Assembly (NCBI GenBank): GCA_938083405.1 | Contig: CALKCV010000352.1 | Coordinates: 1-6,949, forward strand | Direction of reading: 5' to 3' | DNA: 6,949 nt | Source: an uncultured Microcoleaceae cyanobacterium | GTDB lineage: Bacteria > Cyanobacteriota > Cyanobacteriia > Cyanobacteriales > Microcoleaceae | In this document: one piece after another, positions 1 through 5,023 of the stretch | Layout of the letters: each line of letters opens with the position of its first letter | Position numbering within the stretch: position 1 is the first letter of the stretch | Notes under the pieces: model-generated | The model's input: the letters and a program-made list of their open reading frames with translations, nothing else | Databases searched by the model: none | Told to the model about the DNA's origin: nothing | Translations under genes and position numbers: made by a program

Positions 1-1601
1 TTATTACCCTCTGCGTCTTTACGATTTATCCACCAAGTAAAGTTTAATAAAAGTTTTTGAAATACCCGTTCTAAAAACTTTTTATCCGAACGACCGTACA
101 TTTTTTGCTCTATTTTATAAACCCGCCAAGTTGCCCAAGCATGAACCGGCGGATTTACATCATTAAAATTCCACTCGTAAGCTGGTAATTGACCGTTAGG
201 ATGCATGTACCATTCCCGAGTAATTAAGTCTAATTGGTGTTTGGCAAATTGGGGGTCGATTAGTACCAGAGGAATAGTATGGAATGCTAAATCCCAAACG
301 GCATACCACGGATATTCCCATTTATCCGGCATGGAAATAATGTCTTCATTAAATAAATGAATCCAATCGCTATTTCTGCCGTTTTTATGACCTGGGGGCG
401 GTTCTGGTTGCGTCGGATCCCCCTTGAGCCATCGGTCGATAACGTAGTAATAATATTGTTTCGTCCACAACATTCCGGCAAATGCTTGTCGTTGAATGTT
501 GCGGCATTCTTCGCTCATTTTATTCGGAGTAACCCGCTGATAGAATTCATCCGCTTCCCTAAGGCGCTTTTGAAAAGTTTCTTCAAATTCCCGGTCAAAT
601 GGTTGTTTGATTTCTGAGGAATCGCAGAGGCGCAATTTTATTGTTTTGGTTTCCCCGGGCTCTATTTCTAGGATGTAATGGGGCGCGAATTTTGTGCCTA
701 CCAGTTCGGGATTAACTGCGTCTTTTTCGTCCTTTACTGTATAGGCGTTAAAGCCATCTTTGACGTAGGGAGAGTTATTTTCTGCGCCGAATAAATAATT
801 GTTATTGGTTTCGTTTTCAGTAAATAATAATGCTTCGGAACCTTCCTGGCAATAAAACCATCGCTCGCCTAAACTAGGATGAGAAACTTTTACTAGATTG
901 GCTTGATTTTTCTGGAGAATAGGTTTTTCCGTATCGTCGCCCCAGGACCAGGTATTTCTAAACCAAAGGGTAGGTAATAAATGAAGAGTTTTCGTTTCCG
1001 GTCCTCGATTTACGGCGCTAATTTTAATGAGAATATCTTCGTCTGTGGCTTTGGCATATTCGACAAAAATATCGAAGTAGCGGTTTTCTTTAAATATTCC
1101 TGTATCTAGGAGTTCGTATTCTGGGGCGTAGCGATCGCGCTTTTTATTTTCTTTAATTAATTCTTCGTAGGGATAAGCGCTTTGGGGGTATTTATAGAGG
1201 GCTTTCATGTAGCTATGACTGGGAGTATTGTCTAGATAGAAGTAATATTCTTTGACATCTTCCCCGTGGTTTCCTTGATTCCCGGTTAAGCCAAATAAAC
1301 GCTCTTTGAGCCTAGAATCTTCTCCATTCCAAAGAGCGATCGCGAAACAAAGCCGCTGATGGTTATCAGAAATGCCGCAAATGCCATCTTCTCCCCACCG
1401 ATAAGCCCGATAGTGGGATGCTTCGTAGGAAAAATATTCCCAGGCAGAACCGTCATCGCTGTAATCTTCTCGGACAGTTGCCCACTGGCGATCGCTCAAA
1501 TAAGGCCCCCATCTGCGCCAATAGGCTTGGTGTTGGATATCCTCTTCTAACCTTTTTTCTTCTTCAGTGGGAGTATTTGTTTCTTGTTGGTTATCGGTCA
1601 T
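1..1601 (-). CDS. GH63/MGH1-like glucosidase family protein, N-terminal 533 residues (C-terminus beyond left edge)
   Basis: The reading frame is open from an ATG at 1601 to the left edge, giving about 533 residues. I recall full-length relatives of roughly 850-900 residues, so about 60% is present. The start precedes the conserved segment at residues 28-60, rich in Trp and Tyr (WGPYLSDRQW, REDYS, AWEYF). A second conserved stretch is NHGEDVKEYYFYLD at 111-124. The (alpha/alpha)6-barrel part begins after about residue 370 and holds EYPWYAVWDLAFH at 429-441. Asp437 sits where GH63 enzymes have the WD(E)GFH general acid. The catalytic base should lie in the missing part. By family it would hydrolyse an alpha-glucoside or glucosylglycerate/mannosylglycerate-like compatible solute; the substrate cannot be read here. 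No signal peptide is visible, so it is probably cytoplasmic. There is no Shine-Dalgarno: an AACAATT heptamer array abuts the start. The upstream gene on the same strand ends 120 bp away beyond a strong stem-loop, so co-transcription is possible. Confidence 0.88.
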   Translation of the reverse strand, partial: MTDNQQETNTPTEEEKRLEEDIQHQAYWRRWGPYLSDRQWATVREDYSDDGSAWEYFSYEASHYRAYRWGEDGICGISDNHQRLCFAIALWNGEDSRLKERLFGLTGNQGNHGEDVKEYYFYLDNTPSHSYMKALYKYPQSAYPYEELIKENKKRDRYAPEYELLDTGIFKENRYFDIFVEYAKATDEDILIKISAVNRGPETKTLHLLPTLWFRNTWSWGDDTEKPILQKNQANLVKVSHPSLGERWFYCQEGSEALLFTENETNNNYLFGAENNSPYVKDGFNAYTVKDEKDAVNPELVGTKFAPHYILEIEPGETKTIKLRLCDSSEIKQPFDREFEETFQKRLREADEFYQRVTPNKMSEECRNIQRQAFAGMLWTKQYYYYVIDRWLKGDPTQPEPPPGHKNGRNSDWIHLFNEDIISMPDKWEYPWYAVWDLAFHTIPLVLIDPQFAKHQLDLITREWYMHPNGQLPAYEWNFNDVNPPVHAWATWRVYKIEQKMYGRSDKKFLERVFQKLLLNFTWWINRKDAEGN

Positions 1602-1605
1602 TTTT

Positions 1606-1633
1606 AACAATTAACAATTAACAATTAATAATT
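1606..1633. repeat. Four tandem AACAATT heptamers next to the glucosidase start
   Basis: Heptamers lie at 1606-1612, 1613-1619 and 1620-1626 (exact AACAATT), with a fourth at 1627-1633 changed to AATAATT. On the minus strand they fill the place where the ribosome binding site of the glucosidase should be, ending four bases upstream of its ATG. They resemble the short tandemly repeated heptamers common in filamentous cyanobacteria. Copy number could vary between strains. Confidence 0.8.
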
Positions 1634-1661
1634 TGGGGTTTAGTTGGGCGACCGTAATTTT

Positions 1662-1711
1662 TTAACCATGCTGCCGCTTTCCATCCTTCGAGATAACGGC
1701 AGCATGGTTAA
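1662..1711 (-). terminator. Perfect 15-bp stem-loop after the CsbD-like gene (terminator or mRNA 3' end)
   Basis: The arms 1662-1676 (TTAACCATGCTGCCG) and 1697-1711 are exact reverse complements around a 20-nt loop. The stem begins 11 bp past the stop codon of the leftward gene 1722-2159. It lacks a U-tract on either strand (A residues follow it in the leftward transcript), so it is not a textbook intrinsic terminator. It could end or protect the upstream mRNA, or reduce readthrough into the glucosidase gene. Confidence 0.55.
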
Positions 1712-1721
1712 CGAGCTTTAT

Positions 1722-2159
1722 CTAGTCGTCTCCGAAGAAATCTTTAATAGAATCGATAAGATTTTCCGATTTGTCTTCGATTCCCTCGGACACTTCCTCG
1801 ATTTTGCCCTGGACAGTACCGATATCTTGTTGTGCTTTACCCTTAGCTTGTTTGGCGGCACCCTTTAATGATGCACCGGTTTCTCCAGATTCCTGTTGAA
1901 CTTTGCCAGTTGCTCGGTTTACTGTACCTTCAATTGTGCTGCTAGTCCCCGCCCCTGTTACCTCATCCAGAGCAGATTTTCCTTTTTGGTCTAGTTCTCG
2001 TACCGTCTCTTTCACGGAGTTGCCCAAACTATCGGCGTTGGCTGTAGAATTCCAGGAGCCAGTTGCCCAGGCAAATGTCATTAGCAATACTAAGGACAGA
2101 CCGATGGCGAATTGACGTCCGGCGTTTAAAACAGTTCTCATTTTAGAACTCATAGCCAT
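1722..2159 (-). CDS. Exported small protein with CsbD-like repeats (145 aa)
   Basis: I chose the ATG at 2159 because AGGAG lies four bases upstream (2164-2168). A second ATG follows two codons later. An in-frame ATG at 2228 would add 23 residues ahead of the signal sequence, and its AAGGAGG touches the ATG directly, so it is less likely. Residues 1-16 are basic (K6, R8, R15), 17-36 are hydrophobic, and TANA|DS at 39-44 is a good signal peptidase I site; the mature protein would be periplasmic or lumenal. The mature part has no Cys and is rich in Gly, Lys, Gln and Glu. It repeats CsbD-like units (EGTVNRATGKVQQESG at 77-92, KGAAKQAKGKAQQDIG at 99-114, QGKIEEVSEGIEDK at 117-130), predicting a disordered or amphipathic-helical stress protein. 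Function unknown. It diverges from the cytoplasmic CsbD gene at 2408. Confidence 0.85.
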   Translation of the reverse strand: MAMSSKMRTVLNAGRQFAIGLSLVLLMTFAWATGSWNSTANADSLGNSVKETVRELDQKGKSALDEVTGAGTSSTIEGTVNRATGKVQQESGETGASLKGAAKQAKGKAQQDIGTVQGKIEEVSEGIEDKSENLIDSIKDFFGDD

Positions 2160-2277
2160 TTTTCTCCTAATTTTTAAATTTGCTTCCAACGTTTTCGATC
2201 TTACTGCTTTTTTGTCTGGGGCAACCATCCTCCTTATGGCAGTATTTTCAGTCTAGCTCCTCTATTTTCTCTATCGA

Positions 2278-2305
2278 AAGGCATAGAACTTTAGAAAGAT
2301 GCCTT
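2278..2305. promoter_or_regulatory. Operator-like inverted repeat AAGGCAT-N14-ATGCCTT
   Basis: Perfect 7-bp arms at 2278-2284 and 2299-2305 have centres 21 bp apart, two helical turns, the geometry expected for a dimeric regulator bound to one face of the DNA. It lies in the divergent spacer between two CsbD-type genes. No regulator gene is in the window. The site is inferred from symmetry alone. Confidence 0.35.
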
Positions 2306-2349
2306 GTACTTGGGAGTTTGTTATGGTAAGGTTAGGCAAAACAAATTAT

Positions 2350-2373
2350 CCTGAAAAAAAATAATTTTTCAGG
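2350..2373 (+). other. 5'-UTR hairpin upstream of csbD
   Basis: CCTGAAAAA at 2350-2358 pairs exactly with TTTTTCAGG at 2365-2373 around a 6-nt A-rich loop. It lies 34 bp before the csbD start, so it is probably in the mRNA leader. No long U-tract follows it. An RNA stabiliser or an AT-rich protein-binding palindrome are both possible. Confidence 0.5.
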
Positions 2374-2407
2374 GAATTGCCGGAGTAATTTTAATGAGGT
2401 TAATAAC

Positions 2408-2590
2408 ATGAGTATTGAAAACAGAATTGACGCTACCGCCAAAAATATTGAAGGTAAAGTTCAAGAAACCATCGGGAACATTACAGGTAACCCCGAAGAT
2501 AAAGCAGAAGGACAAGCCAAACAAGCAGCAGCTCAAGTCCAACACACGGTCGAGAACGCTAAAGACAAAGTAAAAAAAGCGATCGACTAA
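2408..2590 (+). CDS. CsbD family stress protein (60 aa)
   Basis: The protein is a full-length, textbook CsbD-family member (PF05532-like). The core at residues 13-55 has the NIEGK, GNITGNPEDKAEGQAKQ and ENAKDKV pattern typical of the family, and the usual length is about 55-70 residues. It has no signal peptide or membrane segment and no Cys, Trp or Phe, so it is a highly charged helical cytoplasmic protein. CsbD was first described as a general-stress protein of Bacillus subtilis under sigma-B; its biochemical role is still unclear. The start is supported by GAGG at 2396-2399, eight bases upstream. It is the first gene of a probable rightward operon: the DUF6335-like gene begins 104 bp downstream after a GC-rich hairpin, and the phospholipase D gene follows. 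Confidence 0.93.
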   Translation: MSIENRIDATAKNIEGKVQETIGNITGNPEDKAEGQAKQAAAQVQHTVENAKDKVKKAID

Positions 2591-2629
2591 AAATAATTAA
2601 TAGAAGAGCGCGATCTTAAACGATCCCCA

Positions 2630-2656
2630 TTGCCCCTGTCTGGCAGGCGGGGGCAA
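2630..2656 (+). terminator. GC-rich stem-loop between csbD and the DUF6335-like gene
   Basis: TTGCCCC (2630-2636) pairs with GGGGCAA (2650-2656). The stem extends inward by four more pairs, two of them G-U, to a TGGCA loop. No T-run follows, so it may be an attenuator or RNA-processing site that sets a higher level of csbD than of the downstream genes, rather than a full terminator. Confidence 0.45.
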
Positions 2657-2694
2657 CTTGCTTTGGTAGTTGCTAGAAGTACGGAGAAACAGTT

Positions 2695-3006
2695 ATGGAT
2701 AAAAAAAGAATAATTGAGAGTATAGAAAATACAACGGCAGGAGATGTCGCCCCCACTGGAGGGGACCTCGACGCCGATCGCTATCAGGCGAAAGTAGCGG
2801 GAGAGGAAGCAATAGGCGGTACGAGTCCGACACCCGGTCAAAATAATGTGGACGATATAGCAGCCTCGACTGGGGTAGAGTTCTCGGACTCCGAACCAAT
2901 AGGAGTGAGGGCGGAATTAGAAGAGCGCGATCGCCAGCGGTGGGCTCTAGACCCGGACTCTGAAAATAGACCCGGTCCCGATGACTTGAGTGGAACTCAA
3001 GCCTAA
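2695..3006 (+). CDS. DUF6335-like conserved cyanobacterial protein (103 aa)
   Basis: I recognise the family pattern but no function is known. Conserved parts are TGGDLDADRY at 21-30, the GEEAIGGTSPTPGQNNVDDI block at 36-55, and ELEERDRQRWALDP at 74-87. The protein is strongly acidic, with no signal peptide, membrane segment or Cys, and a C-terminal tail rich in Asp, Pro and Gly that looks disordered. The start is supported by GGAG at 2683-2686, eight bases upstream. It ends only 21 bp before the phospholipase D-like gene, so the two are almost certainly co-transcribed. The DUF number is from memory of the motif; that this is a small conserved cyanobacterial protein is the safer claim. Confidence 0.8.
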   Translation: MDKKRIIESIENTTAGDVAPTGGDLDADRYQAKVAGEEAIGGTSPTPGQNNVDDIAASTGVEFSDSEPIGVRAELEERDRQRWALDPDSENRPGPDDLSGTQA

Positions 3007-3027
3007 AATTTAAAAAATAAAATAGTT

Positions 3028-4311
3028 ATGAGTCTTTGGTTCTGGTCGATTGGCGGTATTATCTTAGGTTTAGCCCTAGTAGTGCTAATCGTCCTCTATA
3101 GTTTTGGTTTTTTCCGGGGGAAGGTAAAATATCGGGCGAAGAATTTCCCCGCCCCATCAATGTCTGACTTTACCTTTACGGTAGCATTTTTGTCTAATTC
3201 CTTGATGAGTCAGGGCATTCTCACGGGATTTTGGTCTGAGGGACCAGACATTTTTCCAATTAGATTAGATGCGATCCGCAAGGCCGAACATTTTATTAAG
3301 TTTGAAACTTTTACGATGACTCCAGGGCATCGGGCGAATGAGTTTGCAGAAGCGATCGCCTCCAGAGCGCGATCGGGAGTAAAGGTACAATTCATCGTCG
3401 ATCGCTACGGCGTAAAATCTATCCCCAAATCTTACTGGGAGCAACTGCGGGCGGCGGGAGTCGAAGTTGCTTTTTTTAACCCTTTTAACATTCGCAATCC
3501 TCTAGAATACCTCAACCGCAACCATCGCAAGTTACTTCTAATTGACGATCGAGTAGCATACATAGGCGGGGCCGGAGTTTCCGATTACTGGGACGGCAAG
3601 GCCGGTGTGGGCGAAGAAGCCCCCTGGCTGGATTTGGAAATTCGTTTCGAGGGGCCCGTGGTAGGGGCATTAAAGGGAACTTTCCAACAGCATTGGTTGG
3701 ACTTGGGCAAAACAGTAGATTTTAGCGAAGATCCCCTAGTTGTTTCCGGGGCCCAAGGGGATACAATTTTAATCAGCGTTGGCGAAAATCCTAATTATAG
3801 AAATTCTCCCATTCGCACTCTTTTTAAAAATGCTATCCTTGCAGCGCGAAAGCGCTTTTGGATTGCTAGTCCTTATTTATTACCCAACGAGGATACTTGC
3901 AAACTCTTAATAGATGCCAAACAACGGGGAGTTGACGTGCGGATCTTAACAATGGGAAAAGTCAGCGATAAAAAATACGTTCATTATACCTCCCGCGAAC
4001 TTTACGGCAATTTGCTCGAAGGCGGAGTCGAGATTTACGAATACCAGCCTAGCATGATGCACGCTAAAACTATTTTGGTAGATGATGACTGGATTAGTGT
4101 CGGCAGTTCTAATTTAGACCCCCGCAGTTTTTTCCGCAACGATGAATTGAATATTTCTATGAAAGATGGGCTGTTGTCGGAACAGGTGGAGAAGTTTTTT
4201 TTGTATGGTTTTTCCAGAAGTCTATTACTCACCAAGCACCAGTGGCGCAGGCGTTCTTTTAAGCAACGTATCCTCGGAAAATTAGGACTTATTTTTTATT
4301 GGCAATTGTAG
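3028..4311 (+). CDS. Phospholipase D-like / cardiolipin synthase-like membrane protein (427 aa)
   Basis: The protein has one N-terminal membrane segment (about residues 5-28) followed by two phospholipase D domains. Motif 1 is H166-x-K168-x4-D173 and motif 2 is H345-x-K347-x4-D352 with GSSN at 359-362, so both halves of the active site are complete. Length and layout match bacterial cardiolipin synthases of the PLD superfamily, which join two phosphatidylglycerol molecules, or phosphatidylglycerol and another phosphatidyl donor. After motif 1 the usual GGxN reads GGAGVSD, so the Asn is absent there. Cardiolipin is generally not reported as a major cyanobacterial lipid, so the substrate is uncertain and 'PLD-like phosphatidyltransferase' is safer. 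There is no clear Shine-Dalgarno; the ATG at 3028 directly precedes the membrane segment. It is the last gene of the csbD operon, placing membrane-lipid remodelling beside stress proteins. Confidence 0.93.
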   Translation: MSLWFWSIGGIILGLALVVLIVLYSFGFFRGKVKYRAKNFPAPSMSDFTFTVAFLSNSLMSQGILTGFWSEGPDIFPIRLDAIRKAEHFIKFETFTMTPGHRANEFAEAIASRARSGVKVQFIVDRYGVKSIPKSYWEQLRAAGVEVAFFNPFNIRNPLEYLNRNHRKLLLIDDRVAYIGGAGVSDYWDGKAGVGEEAPWLDLEIRFEGPVVGALKGTFQQHWLDLGKTVDFSEDPLVVSGAQGDTILISVGENPNYRNSPIRTLFKNAILAARKRFWIASPYLLPNEDTCKLLIDAKQRGVDVRILTMGKVSDKKYVHYTSRELYGNLLEGGVEIYEYQPSMMHAKTILVDDDWISVGSSNLDPRSFFRNDELNISMKDGLLSEQVEKFFLYGFSRSLLLTKHQWRRRSFKQRILGKLGLIFYWQL

Positions 4312-4342
4312 GGTGCTTTGTTGGTTGTTAGTAGGAACGTAG

Positions 4343-4362
4343 AACAGGCCAAAGCGCCTGTT
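4343..4362 (+). terminator. Weak stem-loop after the phospholipase D-like gene
   Basis: AACAGGC (4343-4349) and GCCTGTT (4356-4362) form a 7-bp stem with a 6-nt loop, 31 bp after the stop codon. No U-tract follows, so termination here would be inefficient or factor-dependent. Confidence 0.35.
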
Positions 4363-4489
4363 ATCCTTGGAACGTTGTTAGTTGACCTAATTTTTATGCA
4401 AATATGATATCCGCTCAGATTAAGGGAGTTCCAACAATTAAAAATTCCTAAAATAAAAGATAGCAATCCGTGCAGGATTCGTGGATATT

Positions 4490-4504
4490 AGAAACCCGGT
4501 TTCT
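4490..4504. repeat. Short palindrome AGAAACC-C-GGTTTCT (family copy A)
   Basis: A perfect 7-bp dyad around one C. It has the outer arms of copies B (4726-4758) and C (4856-4890) but lacks their T-run/A-run centre, as if internally shortened. Confidence 0.65.
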
Positions 4505-4542
4505 TAAACAATACCTTCGCCAAAATAAAAAATACCATTCTC

Positions 4543-4652
4543 CGTAGGGTCTCAGCAAGCACCAGCGTTCGCCCTGGAGATTACCCACCGCGCACCTGGG
4601 GGAACGCGAGTGCGTGAGTAGCGGTGCGCTGGTGCGCGGTGCGCACCCTACG
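4543..4652. repeat. MITE-like nested palindromic element
   Basis: Outer arms CGTAGGGT (4543-4550) and ACCCTACG (4645-4652) are exact inverted repeats. Nested inside, CACCGCGCACC (4586-4596) and GGTGCGCGGTG (4631-4641) form an exact 11-bp inverted repeat. The 110-bp element is GC-rich and carries no gene. The layout (terminal inverted repeats, no coding capacity) fits a non-autonomous miniature element or REP-like repeat. A further GTCTCAG/CTGAGAC pair (4549-4555 and 4655-4661) crosses the outer arms. I see no clear target-site duplication. Confidence 0.6.
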
Positions 4653-4725
4653 TTCTGAGACTAGGGAGTCGCTGGCGGGAGGTTTACCCAAAAAAAACTG
4701 TTCCAGTTCGCGAAAGGATGAATTA

Positions 4726-4758
4726 AGAAAGCGGGTTTTTTTGAAAAACCGGGTTTCT
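4726..4758. repeat. Palindromic repeat (family copy B)
   Basis: The 15-bp arms 4726-4740 and 4744-4758 flank a TTG loop. They pair except at two positions where the left arm has G for C (AGAAAGCGGG against CCGGGTTTCT). It would form a stable hairpin in either strand. Confidence 0.65.
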
Positions 4759-4809
4759 GGTCTTCCACGGAGGAGCCGCGAACTCCACTGGATCGGATTT
4801 TTCCAAAAC

Positions 4810-4842
4810 AACTCTCCAGTTCGCTACGAACTTAGGAGAGTT
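4810..4842. repeat. Imperfect hairpin between repeat copies B and C
   Basis: AACTCTCC (4810-4817) pairs with GGAGAGTT (4835-4842), and AGTTCG (4818-4823) with CGAACT (4827-4832), leaving a CTA loop and a two-base bulge. It carries one of two CCAGTTCGC nonamers. Confidence 0.55.
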
Positions 4843-4855
4843 TGTTAGTCGAATT

Positions 4856-4890
4856 GAGAAACTGGGCTTTTCCCAAAAACCGAGTTTCTC
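4856..4890. repeat. Palindromic repeat (family copy C)
   Basis: GAGAAACTGGGCTTTT at 4856-4871 faces AAAACCGAGTTTCTC at 4876-4890, pairing with one mismatch and one bulge. It has the same architecture as copy B: GAAAC, a G-run and T-run, then an A-run and GTTTC. Confidence 0.6.
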
Positions 4891-4916
4891 GGTCTGTCGA
4901 TAATCTCCCAAAAATG

Positions 4917-4934
4917 CGGAAGTTGCAACTTCCG
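4917..4934. repeat. 18-bp perfect palindrome upstream of cas1
   Basis: CGGAAGTTG joined directly to its reverse complement CAACTTCCG, with no loop. It ends 89 bp before the cas1 start. Perfect symmetry without a spacer favours a protein-binding site or a dispersed palindrome over an RNA hairpin. Confidence 0.6.
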
Positions 4935-5023
4935 TGCGGGGTTTAAATTAATTATTAACGGTTTCGAGGTTGGGATTTCGCTCCTCTGGGAACTGTTAAT
5001 TGTAGTTTCTTGACGAAAGAAAA

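Larger units (their letters stand above)
2160..2407. promoter_or_regulatory. Divergent intergenic control region
   Basis: This stretch separates the leftward CsbD-like gene from the rightward csbD-DUF6335-phospholipase D group, so it must hold promoters in both directions. I find no convincing -35/-10 pair with correct spacing: TTGTAC at 2304 and TATGGT at 2322 are only 12 bp apart. That could mean an alternative sigma factor or an activator, as is usual for stress genes. It holds the inverted repeat at 2278-2305 and the hairpin at 2350-2373. Confidence 0.6.
4312..5023. other. 712-bp gene-free spacer built of short palindromic repeats
   Basis: I see no credible coding sequence. The open frames here are short, lie on both strands, cross the repeats and have no ribosome binding sites. 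The spacer holds a palindromic element at 4543-4652, three GAAACC/GGTTTC palindromes (4490, 4726, 4856), a hairpin at 4810-4842, the nonamer CCAGTTCGC twice (4703-4711 and 4816-4824), and an 18-bp palindrome at 4917-4934. It contains no HIP1 octamer, unlike the genes on both sides. The cas1 promoter must lie in its right end, but no consensus pair is obvious. Confidence 0.7.

Noticed and set aside
357..617. Plus-strand open frame within the glucosidase region
   Set aside because: It lies opposite a clearly conserved minus-strand glucosidase sequence and has no start signal.
2160..2228. N-terminal extension of the exported CsbD-like protein starting at 2228
   Set aside because: It would put 23 charged residues before the signal peptide, and its AAGGAGG touches the ATG. 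The start at 2159 has a separated AGGAG and yields a normal signal peptide.
2304..2327. TTGTAC and TATGGT as a csbD promoter
   Set aside because: Only 12 bp separate the two hexamers, too short for sigma70.
2587..2899. Minus-strand open frames opposite the DUF6335-like gene
   Set aside because: Their translations show no family resemblance, while the plus strand has a conserved pattern and a good ribosome binding site.
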